A stretch of 6,719 bases of DNA, from assembly GCA_905209865.1 (NCBI GenBank), contig CAJLUP010000098.1, positions 1 to 6,719 on the forward strand, given 5' to 3'. How positions within the stretch are numbered: position 1 is the stretch's first letter; the number at the start of each line of letters is the position of its first letter. This DNA is from an uncultured Lachnospiraceae bacterium (GTDB taxonomy: Bacteria > Bacillota > Clostridia > Lachnospirales > Lachnospiraceae). This document shows positions 1 to 5,901 of the stretch, piece after piece. Below the pieces are notes generated by a model, which was not told the DNA's origin, ran no database searches, and saw only the letters and a program-made list of their open reading frames with translations. The position numbers and the translations under genes were made by a program.

Positions 1-1155
1 TGTCTTTATATGATTCTTTCCGGCTAGTAAATCTTCCCAGCTAATATATCCATACCATCCGATATTATCCGAATCTAAAGATTGCAAATAAGAAAAACCA
101 ATTCCGTCTTCCGTTCCAAACATAAAACTATTCAATCTGGAATTCTTTTTCGGCAAATTTTCTTCCAAGTAAAGTCTTTTTATTTCTCCACTTTTTGATT
201 CTTTCCAAAACACGTCCCCCTCTTTTTCATCCACTAAATGAAATAGAATTCCATCTTCGCAAACATCCCATATTATTAATTGTAGATACTCTTTTCCAAA
301 TGCCGCTTTCGCTTCCTCTTCACTTATACAAATTTCATTTTCACCGGTTTCAAGATCGTGTTTATATACTTCTTTCGGATAATCAATTCCACTATTATAA
401 TAAAATCCTGTCTCATCTGCTTTTACAACAGACTGTGTTCTGTTTTTCAAAGAGATTTCTTTTGACTCCTCTTCATCATAGTCAAACTGATAGCATTTGA
501 TTCCATTCTCTTCTTGTACTGAATAGATCTGATAATCTTTCGTTCCTCCTAAAAATTGAATAGAAAAAACACCCTTTTCTCTGCGAAGTTCTTTTAGTTC
601 CATCGTATCAAAATTCAATACGCACATTACTGTATCCGTTCTCATTTCTGTGATATGATCTTCGGGTCTTACCACTACATCCTTTAAAAAAAACATCTGA
701 TTTCCCACGACATCCCCGCCTTGAAAAATTTCTTCGGCTGTAATAAACATGCCCTTTGATTTCCAGTCTCCCCCATCTAAATCAGATACGACCAATTCAC
801 TGCCGCCATCAGAAAGAGAACGAAATCCGTATAGTTTTCCTTCATACGGAAATACTGTACTAATATCTATATTTGCCGCATCACATTTTGTATTACGATC
901 TTCTTTCCATGATATATGACGACAATTCGGCTTATTACAAATCGGTATTCCCTCCATCGTTTCAAAATCAATATAATATAGAAGTCCGTTTATAACTCTA
1001 AAATCCCCTTCCTCTACTGTCGTACCACCCCATATTTTCATATAATCTGATTGGAATTTGTCAGATGTAGTAGCTTTCTTTTCCTTTCCGCATCCGATCA
1101 TTCCAAAACACAAGATTAATACGAATACAAATGATATAAAACGTCTTCTTTTCAT
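1..1155 (-). CDS. Putative lipoprotein, propeller-like, C-terminus beyond window
   Basis: The frame stays open for 385 codons from an ATG at 1155 to the left edge, so the C-terminus is missing. The start is supported by a purine-rich ribosome site (AAGGGGGAA) about 7 nt upstream. Residues 1-5 are KRRR-type basic, 6-18 are hydrophobic, and a lipobox M19-I-G-C22 follows, so the mature protein should be lipidated at Cys22 and held on the outer face of the membrane. The rest is hydrophilic, with repeated short beta-like segments such as 'NGLLYYID', 'EGKLYGFR', 'GNQMFFLKD' and 'EDGILFHLVDE'. These suggest a beta-propeller of the kind seen in DUF5050-like clostridial lipoproteins. A C73-N-K-P-N-C78-R-H80 motif with a further Cys at 91 resembles a CxKPxCxH-type motif that I recall from such lipoproteins. 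The function is unknown, and ligand or metal binding is only a guess. It is separated from the next gene upstream by the inverted-repeat element, so it is probably its own transcription unit. Confidence 0.85.
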   Translation of the reverse strand, partial: MKRRRFISFVFVLILCFGMIGCGKEKKATTSDKFQSDYMKIWGGTTVEEGDFRVINGLLYYIDFETMEGIPICNKPNCRHISWKEDRNTKCDAANIDISTVFPYEGKLYGFRSLSDGGSELVVSDLDGGDWKSKGMFITAEEIFQGGDVVGNQMFFLKDVVVRPEDHITEMRTDTVMCVLNFDTMELKELRREKGVFSIQFLGGTKDYQIYSVQEENGIKCYQFDYDEEESKEISLKNRTQSVVKADETGFYYNSGIDYPKEVYKHDLETGENEICISEEEAKAAFGKEYLQLIIWDVCEDGILFHLVDEKEGDVFWKESKSGEIKRLYLEENLPKKNSRLNSFMFGTEDGIGFSYLQSLDSDNIGWYGYISWEDLLAGKNHIKT

Positions 1156-1199
1156 AATGGTATTCCCCCTTAATTACTAAAAATCAATCATATACAGTA

Positions 1200-1293
1200 A
1201 GGCTGTTTTATAGTCTTTTTCACCTTAAGTCTTTTAACCAGATCTCTCTGTTAATTATAAATCAAAGCTATGCATTTTACTATAAAACAGCCT
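1200..1293. repeat. 94-bp element with perfect 15-bp terminal inverted repeats
   Basis: AGGCTGTTTTATAGT at 1200-1214 is the exact reverse complement of 1279-1293. The 64 bases between hold a second hairpin at 1234-1254 (TTAAC-AGA stem with one bulged base and a GAGA tetraloop on the minus strand). The ends resemble terminal repeats of small non-autonomous mobile elements (MITEs), and GGCTGTTT-like ends occur in several insertion-sequence families. I see no clear target-site duplication and no transposase. On the plus strand the right arm is followed after about ten bases by a long T run, but the 64-nt loop makes a simple terminator less convincing. The element also contains a TATAAT on the minus strand that may drive the lipoprotein gene. 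The inverted repeat is certain; its nature is not. Confidence 0.8.
1254..1259 (-). promoter_or_regulatory. Possible -10 box for the lipoprotein gene
   Basis: On the minus strand a perfect TATAAT lies about 100 nt upstream of the lipoprotein start, inside the loop of the inverted-repeat element. At 17-nt spacing the -35 hexamer would be TAGTAA, which is poor (3 of 6). In such AT-rich DNA a TATAAT can occur by chance, so this is tentative. If real, the promoter would have been brought in by, or be controlled through, the flanking repeats. Confidence 0.3.
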
Positions 1294-1331
1294 GAATATT
1301 TAATTTTTTTTTAATTATTTTTTATACTCAA

Positions 1332-1532
1332 CTATGTATTAAGAGCTGCGCCTAAAATATCCCAACCATTGAAAGACGGGGAATACATCTCAACCACTTT
1401 TATTCCTAAAATAAAGCTCATGACAATCAGTTGTTTTGCACTTTTGCCTTGTTGCCAAATACATTCCTCCCAGCTGTATTCTAGTATATCTGAATTATAA
1501 ATTTCAATCCTGCAAAATCGGATAACTCTCAT
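1332..1532 (-). CDS. Hypothetical 66-residue peptide
   Basis: I do not recognise this family. The frame starts 10 nt after the stop of the preceding 60-residue gene and has an AAGG-type ribosome site about 8 nt before the ATG, which favours a real gene at the end of a three-gene unit. The first half is polar with two Cys (C7 and C24) and three Trp in total (W21, W26, W57). Residues about 35-49 (QLIVMSFILGIKVVE) form one hydrophobic stretch, perhaps a short membrane or amphipathic helix, and the C-terminus is NGWDILGAALNT. There is no signal peptide or known motif. It could be a small secreted or immunity-type peptide, or a chance frame. Confidence 0.5.
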   Translation of the reverse strand: MRVIRFCRIEIYNSDILEYSWEECIWQQGKSAKQLIVMSFILGIKVVEMYSPSFNGWDILGAALNT

Positions 1533-1542
1533 TCACTCTACC

Positions 1543-1725
1543 TTAATTTTTTTCATTTATCCATTTATAAAGAGAATAAAAATTAAGAACAAGAATTCCT
1601 ATTGTTAGAAATGCGTGATTTTCATAATTCATATATTCTCTTGTATATAACCAATCGTTAATAAATAATAATATTAAAGCAACTAGAACACCTGCTTTGT
1701 ATTTGTTTGGTTTTAGCCCTTTCAT
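1543..1725 (-). CDS. Small two-helix membrane protein, unknown function
   Basis: This 60-residue peptide starts 6 nt after the stop of the exported six-cysteine protein, with GGGTGAT just upstream as a modest ribosome site. The N-terminus is basic (MKGLKPNKYK). Two hydrophobic segments follow at about residues 11-27 and 38-54, joined by a polar loop (TREYMNYENH), and the end is basic (WINEKN). This is the layout of a small integral membrane protein with two helices. Small two-helix proteins next to secreted peptides are often immunity or accessory proteins, but no sequence motif here shows that. The tight spacing implies that it is cotranscribed with the 182-residue gene. Confidence 0.65.
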   Translation of the reverse strand: MKGLKPNKYKAGVLVALILLFINDWLYTREYMNYENHAFLTIGILVLNFYSLYKWINEKN

Positions 1726-1731
1726 TTTTCA

Positions 1732-2280
1732 TCACCCTATCTTCACGGTCCTATAGCGATAATATCCTGCATTACAAGGAGCGGAATGTCGTGGTTCACA
1801 TCCTGGGATGTAGCCCGGCACATAGGTTGCATACACCTCATATTTTCCGTCAGGTGGTCCTCCTGTCCCCGCATACACATAATCAACAATAACCTTACAA
1901 GGATTAAGATGATGCGGATGTATAAGTTCTACAATACCACAAGCCCCATAAATTATAGATACAATTCCTATCACTGTCTCGCCTGCTATCCGATACTCTG
2001 AAGTTGTCTCGACTTTATTTGTAAAAACATGTGTATAATCATTAATGATAATTTCACCATTTCTGTAATAGATAACTTCAACTCCTGTATCAAATCTTTT
2101 CACTAGATTTCCATAATCATCTAGATCCATAGATTCAATTTGAGGTTTTGATCCAATAGTGCAAGAATCACAACTATTATTTTGTGCCACTACCATATAT
2201 TGCGGTAATAAAATGTAAGACACGAATGCTATTATAAGAACAAACGATATCATTCGACTAATTAAAGTTTTCTTTTTCAT
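1732..2280 (-). CDS. Exported six-cysteine protein, unknown function
   Basis: I do not recognise a family for this 182-residue protein. It has a classical Sec signal peptide: MKKK, a hydrophobic core at about 11-25 and a likely cleavage after V30-V-A32. The mature part has exactly six cysteines (37, 40, 114, 128, 161, 169), an even number that fits disulfide bonds in an exported protein. C37-x-x-C40 lies near the mature N-terminus. A hydrophobic stretch at about 103-120 (VIGIVSIIYGACGIVELI) could insert in a membrane or be a buried core strand, and it is followed by HPHH. The C-terminal third is rich in Tyr, Gly and Pro. A very strong ribosome site (AGGAGGTGA) sits 9 nt before the ATG. It heads a unit with two small genes downstream, and it lies 114 nt after the thioredoxin-like gene of the agr operon. 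It may be an agr-controlled secreted product, but this is inference. Confidence 0.8.
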   Translation of the reverse strand: MKKKTLISRMISFVLIIAFVSYILLPQYMVVAQNNSCDSCTIGSKPQIESMDLDDYGNLVKRFDTGVEVIYYRNGEIIINDYTHVFTNKVETTSEYRIAGETVIGIVSIIYGACGIVELIHPHHLNPCKVIVDYVYAGTGGPPDGKYEVYATYVPGYIPGCEPRHSAPCNAGYYRYRTVKIG

Positions 2281-2394
2281 AATGTGTCACCTCCTAATAA
2301 AATTTATGTGATATATTTTCGTTTCAAAATAATATTTCCATTGGCATCACTCCTCACAGCTTATTTCGCAGGATAACATAATAAAACTAAAAAT

Positions 2395-2862
2395 TTAAAT
2401 ATTGTTTAAAAAATCCTTGAAATCATTTTCAGACTCAAATCCTTGACCGGTTTTAATTATTTTTCCCTCTTGTATTATTGCATAATATGGTATCATTTCT
2501 ATATTATCAAAATATTTTTCAATCTTAGGTAAAAAAACTTCCTTTTCAGCGATTGTATATTTAAGATATACTGGATTTGGGAGTTCCCTATCTGTATCTT
2601 CTATAAAAGATTTTAATTTTTGGCATTGGGGACAATCGTCTCTTCCAATAATAACTGTAAAAGTTTCTTTATTTTCCATATAATTTTCAAAATCTTCAAC
2701 AGTTATTTCCCGCAAACTGATCTTTTTCTCATTGACATTGTAACCAGTTGTAAATACAGATTCCTCTTTTTTATCCTTTTTCATATACAACATATCGAAT
2801 AACACCATCGCCGCAACTACAATAATGCTTATAACTGCTATTATAATTCTTCTCTTTTTCAT
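2395..2862 (-). CDS. Membrane-anchored thioredoxin-like protein (CPQC)
   Basis: This is a thioredoxin-fold protein tethered to the membrane. Numbering from the upstream ATG at 2868, a basic start is followed by one membrane helix at about 8-27, a charged linker (KKDKKEE), and a thioredoxin-like domain from about 55. That domain holds the redox pair C79-P-Q-C82 after a beta strand (FTVIIGRDD) and a likely cis-proline P127 in 'MIPYY'. The catalytic domain should face outside. It resembles bacteriocin-transport accessory proteins (PedC/BrcD type), which carry CPxC motifs. I prefer the second ATG at 2862: its spacing from GAGG is about 8 nt, against only 2 nt for the ATG at 2868, and it forms a 4-nt ATGA overlap with the agrB stop. 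Its place directly after agrB suggests a thiol-redox role in making or exporting the thiolactone peptide, or in folding a secreted cysteine protein. Neither role is shown by sequence alone. Confidence 0.85.
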   Translation of the reverse strand: MKKRRIIIAVISIIVVAAMVLFDMLYMKKDKKEESVFTTGYNVNEKKISLREITVEDFENYMENKETFTVIIGRDDCPQCQKLKSFIEDTDRELPNPVYLKYTIAEKEVFLPKIEKYFDNIEMIPYYAIIQEGKIIKTGQGFESENDFKDFLNNI

Positions 2863-3428
2863 TCCCATGTCCTCACTACATCAATAAACTGAAGTAACAC
2901 CATTGTGAAACAGGCATATCCGATTCCGCACACCACAGTCTCATTTCTAGCGAAGATGCCTGACGCCACCGCCAAACCGACAACTCCTAATATCCAAATA
3001 CATCTTTTCCATCCGCTTGACTCCCTGCTGATTCGATACCTTCTCAATGCGGTGAAAAATAAAATCACCACCAGAACTCCTGTACACGCCGCCGCTTCCA
3101 ACAGATTCATCCGATGAACCGCCTGATCCTTCACATAGATCCCACTTAAGAAGATCAGCAAAGAATAACAAAAGCATCTTAGTTTTGTTTTTGCATGTAT
3201 TCCTTTCCACCCGATTCTTAATAGCGAAAATGTAATTAGAAATACGACTGTAAACAATATCTCCTTTAACAGTATGCCAATCAATAACACGCCGCCCGTT
3301 GTCAAGCTTAAGATTTCCAAATGTTTCAATCCATATAAATAATAAGAGTATTCTTCCCGTGCGATCAGATCATTTTTTATAAACTGCTCAACAATTCCTT
3401 CAAACCGATCTTTACTTCTGTTTTTCAT
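2859..3428 (-). CDS. agrB: AgrB-type membrane protease for autoinducer peptide
   Basis: AgrB is a membrane cysteine endopeptidase that removes the AgrD tail and forms the thiolactone. This protein is 189 residues, the usual size. The catalytic pair is visible: H78 in 'WKGIHAK' and C85 in 'LRCFCYS', seven residues apart as in Staphylococcus aureus AgrB (H77/C84), preceded by R71. One oddity is that the family's common double glycine before the His reads K75-G76. About six hydrophobic segments are seen (roughly 36-52, 54-70, 86-98, 108-127, 142-160, 164-184), with an N-terminal amphipathic stretch before them. The ATG lies inside the 3' end of agrD (17-nt overlap), so its translation probably depends on that of agrD. 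Its stop overlaps the thioredoxin-like gene. Confidence 0.93.
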   Translation of the reverse strand: MKNRSKDRFEGIVEQFIKNDLIAREEYSYYLYGLKHLEILSLTTGGVLLIGILLKEILFTVVFLITFSLLRIGWKGIHAKTKLRCFCYSLLIFLSGIYVKDQAVHRMNLLEAAACTGVLVVILFFTALRRYRISRESSGWKRCIWILGVVGLAVASGIFARNETVVCGIGYACFTMVLLQFIDVVRTWE

Positions 3429-3570
3429 CTTTCAGTTTCACCGCATCTTTCGGAATTTCTTCTTGATAAAGAATCCATGAGCATTTGCCTATCATAATGA
3501 ACTTCGTGACAATACCTGAGCTGATAACTAAAAAATTCAACCATCTTTTATAAATCACTTTCCCAATCAT
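3412..3570 (-). CDS. agrD: AgrD-like autoinducing peptide precursor
   Basis: This short gene of 52 codons is easy to miss. The ATG at 3570 follows a GAGG-containing ribosome site by about 4 nt. The product has the three parts of an AgrD. First is an amphipathic, basic N-terminal helix at about 1-26 (MIGKVIYKRWLNFLVISS...). Next is the predicted signal core C30-S-W-I-L34. Last is a charged tail at 35-52 beginning Y-Q-E-E-I-P-K. That tail matches the YQ-EE-PK pattern of clostridial AgrD tails, for example Clostridium perfringens, whose core is CLWFT. By analogy AgrB would cut after Leu34 and link the Leu carboxyl to the Cys30 thiol, giving a five-membered thiolactone ring with an N-terminal extension (perhaps Gly-Lys or longer). 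The exact N-terminus cannot be read. It sits directly upstream of agrB, overlaps it by 17 nt, and is first in the transcript. Confidence 0.93.
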   Translation of the reverse strand: MIGKVIYKRWLNFLVISSGIVTKFIMIGKCSWILYQEEIPKDAVKLKDEKQK

Positions 3571-3614
3571 TTGTCCTCTTTCCTCTTTTGTTTGAACTAT
3601 TTTTTACAGTTCTG

Positions 3615-3682
3615 ATTATACACTATTTTTCTTTGAATTTTTTCAACTTGTAACAAAATGCATGGTTTATTGTAATAACTTG
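3615..3682 (-). promoter_or_regulatory. agrD promoter with candidate AgrA-binding repeats
   Basis: On the minus strand there is a perfect TATAAT at 3615-3620 and a TTGAAA at 3641-3646, separated by 20 nt instead of 17. The start of transcription would be near 3608, giving a leader of about 38 nt before agrD. Upstream lie direct repeats: TTACAA at 3648-3653 and 3670-3675 (22 nt apart, about two helical turns), and CAAGTT at 3645-3650 and 3677-3682 (32 nt apart). LytTR regulators bind two direct repeats about 21-22 nt apart beside a weak -35. In S. aureus the AgrA-dependent promoters also have over-long spacers. The match to the staphylococcal box sequence is only partial, so the exact binding bases are a proposal. 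Confidence 0.6.
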
Positions 3683-3781
3683 CACTTCACCTCGCTATTT
3701 TCTCTGACATTTCTCTGTTTTGGACCTTTATAACAAAAAACAAATCGCAAAGAAACCTTTTCACTCCTTCCATAAAAGATT

Positions 3782-3832
3782 CAAAAAAAGAAAAACACAG
3801 CGCATACTCTCTTCGAATACCGCTGTATTTTT
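3782..3832 (-). terminator. Intrinsic terminator of the agrA-agrC unit
   Basis: About 22 nt past the agrC stop, the minus strand has ACAGCG (3821-3826) pairing with CGCTGT (3797-3802). The 18-nt region between has a further short ATTC/GAGT pairing. The hairpin is followed by a T-rich tract (TTTTTCTTTTTTT, complement of 3783-3795) and preceded by A's, so the stem can be extended by A-U pairs. It separates agrA-agrC from the agrD promoter, showing that the two blocks are transcribed separately. Confidence 0.75.
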
Positions 3833-3853
3833 CCTATATATTCTATATATTGT

Positions 3854-5134
3854 TTATTTCTCGCCCGTTTCCCACAAGTTTATATTCAATGTGAAACTAT
3901 CTTTCTCCGATTCCCATCGAACGTCTCCGTTATATTTTTCTGCTATTTGCTTTACACTCGACAATCCAAGTCCATGATTCTGTTTATCTGCTTTCCTCGT
4001 ATGAAGATCTGACACTGTCTCGCTGCATGAATTTTTACAGCAGATTACAACCCCTTTATTTTGGTATATAACAAATAGATCGATCCATTTTTCTTTTTTG
4101 CAAAACATACATGCCTCAATCGCATTATCCAATATATTTCCGAACAAGATTCCTAAATCTGTACCGCAAATTTCCAACTTTTCCGGCAGCTTTACATCGA
4201 ACTTGGCATGAATCTCTTTCGCCTCGATTTCTGCATACTTCATATTCAAGATTCCGTTTACAACTGCATTCGCGGTAAATAATTTCTGCTCTGCCTTTTC
4301 TAACTGCTTCAAAATACTTCGTATTTCCCGCTTTCCTTCTTCAAGCTCTCCTGTTTCAAGATATCCGTATATTCCTGCAATCTGATTTTTCATATCATGC
4401 CGGATCTTCCGGATTTCCTGTTGATGCTGCTCCACCTGTTCGTAATGAAGTTTTTGATATTCATATTCTTTTAATCGGTTTTTCATCTCGCCTTCTGCGA
4501 TATGATATTGCTCCTGCTTTCGGAAAAGAATATATGTAATTATATTAATCGCACCGACAATCACTGTCACGATCCAACCGAAAATCAGATCGGTTGATTC
4601 TTTCATAATCTGTACTTCATAAAGATAGATAATCAAAACAGCGCTTAATATCGGAATGATCAGAATGCTTTTCTGCACCTTTCTCTCCGGCGTATTTTTC
4701 TTACGCCTACTGAAAAAATACAGGACAAGCACGAGGATCAGCCGCAGTTCTGTAAGAAAACGTTGAAAAAACTGTGTGATACTGCTGTCCAATTTCGGCA
4801 TTTCGGATGCTTCGATATGAAAAAAATATCCAATACTCAACGCAACAATTCCTTCAATCGTAATTACAAATGCAAAATAAGAACTTCCTACAAATAGTTT
4901 CCTCTTCCAATTTCCTTCAAAAAATCCAAGTACAACTACGATAAAAATAATTGACACAACCAGATTAACATTCCTGTTTGCAAAATAGTGATTTATAAAA
5001 GATGCTATTGCTGCTATCACGATTAATATTGCAAAATCAATTCGGTTTCCCACAATCCTTTTCGGTTTAAAAAAGCACAAGGCAAATAAATAGCTTATTA
5101 AACTATTGACTATACTCCATACATATTCCATCAT
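3854..5134 (-). CDS. agrC: AgrC-type membrane sensor histidine kinase
   Basis: This 426-residue sensor kinase of the HPK10/AgrC class should detect the cyclic peptide and phosphorylate the neighbouring AgrA. Residues 1-205 hold about six or seven hydrophobic segments (roughly 5-21, 32-49, 56-72, 79-102, 129-142, 155-172, 184-204), the usual peptide-sensing domain. A coiled-coil-like linker (about 207-240) leads to the phospho-acceptor H246 in 'KIRHDMKN'. The ATPase domain has an N box N333-x-x-D336-N337-A-x-E340 and a G box G388-L-G390-L, typical of GHKL kinases that lack other boxes. The ATG overlaps the agrA stop by 4 nt (ATGA), so the two are translationally coupled. A second ATG follows at once (codon 2) and could also be the start. 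A terminator follows the stop. Confidence 0.93.
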   Translation of the reverse strand: MMEYVWSIVNSLISYLFALCFFKPKRIVGNRIDFAILIVIAAIASFINHYFANRNVNLVVSIIFIVVVLGFFEGNWKRKLFVGSSYFAFVITIEGIVALSIGYFFHIEASEMPKLDSSITQFFQRFLTELRLILVLVLYFFSRRKKNTPERKVQKSILIIPILSAVLIIYLYEVQIMKESTDLIFGWIVTVIVGAINIITYILFRKQEQYHIAEGEMKNRLKEYEYQKLHYEQVEQHQQEIRKIRHDMKNQIAGIYGYLETGELEEGKREIRSILKQLEKAEQKLFTANAVVNGILNMKYAEIEAKEIHAKFDVKLPEKLEICGTDLGILFGNILDNAIEACMFCKKEKWIDLFVIYQNKGVVICCKNSCSETVSDLHTRKADKQNHGLGLSSVKQIAEKYNGDVRWESEKDSFTLNINLWETGEK

Positions 5135-5850
5135 CTACGTCTTCCCCATTTCTTCATCAAAATAAAATTTTGATATACTATGTTGAAGTTCTTCTTATAA
5201 CTCCTTGCAATCGGTACTTCCGCTCCTGATCGAAGGATTACCTTTTCCCTCTCCACTTCTTTTAATTTTTCCATATTAATGAGATATGAATTATGTATTC
5301 TCACAAACATCGAACCTTTCATCTCGTCCTCAATCTGATCTAATCTTCCGTAAAATTCATGATCTCCGCTCTCTGTATGTACAATAATTTTTCTTCTGCG
5401 GCTTTCAATATACTCAATCTCATCATAATAGAAAATAAAATCTTTCGTTTTATCTGTAAATTGAATACAATTTGTTCTTTCTTTAATCGTATGCAACGCG
5501 CGCACGATCGTACGACATGCAGTCTCTTCATCGATCGGTTTCACCAGATACTGGAACGCCTGCACGTCGAATGCTTTCTGCATCATCTCACTATGATTTG
5601 TCATAAAAATGATCACCGCATTTCTATCCTCTGTTCGGATATGTTCTGCCAATTCCAGTCCGCTCAGCTTCTTCATCTCAACGTCAAGAATATACAGTGC
5701 ATATGGCATATTTCCTTTCTCAAGCAATTCTTCGGCAGACACGAAGCATTCACATTTTCCTGCCATCCCTGTTATTTCTAAACATTTCTCTACATTTTTT
5801 TCAATCGAATTTTGTATAAATTCTTCATCTTCACATATCGCTATTCTCAT
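5131..5850 (-). CDS. agrA: AgrA-type LytTR response regulator
   Basis: This 239-residue regulator has a receiver domain at about 1-120 and a LytTR DNA-binding domain at about 135-235. In the receiver the acidic pocket is E7-D8-E9, the phospho-acceptor is D56 ('YILDVEM'), the conserved Thr is T84, and the Lys-Pro pair is K104-P105. The LytTR part shows the typical 'FVRIHNSYLINMEKL' strand-helix pattern and 'IARSYKKNF', the region that contacts DNA in AgrA. It should bind direct repeats upstream of agrD and perhaps other genes. It comes before agrC, the reverse of the staphylococcal agrBDCA order. The start is set by the family N-terminus (MRIAICEDE), with a modest AAGG site 5 nt upstream. It lies 100 nt after recO and may have its own weak promoter in that gap. 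Confidence 0.95.
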   Translation of the reverse strand: MRIAICEDEEFIQNSIEKNVEKCLEITGMAGKCECFVSAEELLEKGNMPYALYILDVEMKKLSGLELAEHIRTEDRNAVIIFMTNHSEMMQKAFDVQAFQYLVKPIDEETACRTIVRALHTIKERTNCIQFTDKTKDFIFYYDEIEYIESRRRKIIVHTESGDHEFYGRLDQIEDEMKGSMFVRIHNSYLINMEKLKEVEREKVILRSGAEVPIARSYKKNFNIVYQNFILMKKWGRRR

Positions 5851-5901
5851 TTGACCTTACGCTTTCTTCTCTTCCTTTATTATTTTCTTTCACTTTTTTG
5901 T

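Noticed and set aside
195..500. Plus-strand open frame of 101 codons
   Set aside because: It lies antisense inside the lipoprotein gene, has low-complexity His/Leu/Phe composition typical of a reversed AT-rich gene, and has no convincing ribosome site.
1200..1330. Inverted repeat plus T run as a plus-strand terminator
   Set aside because: No plus-strand gene ends here, and the 64-nt loop and distance of the T run from the arm do not fit a normal intrinsic terminator.
2947..3210. Alternative minus-strand frame inside agrB
   Set aside because: It is out of frame with the AgrB reading, which carries the catalytic His/Cys and membrane segments; the alternative has Ser/Gly runs and no motif.
3720..3977. 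Plus-strand 85-codon frame over the agrC end and terminator
   Set aside because: It crosses a terminator hairpin and overlaps the kinase C-terminus; it shows no domain or ribosome site.
5359..5854. Plus-strand frames opposite agrA
   Set aside because: They are antisense shadows of a clear receiver-LytTR gene, with Cys/Phe/His-rich nonsense composition.
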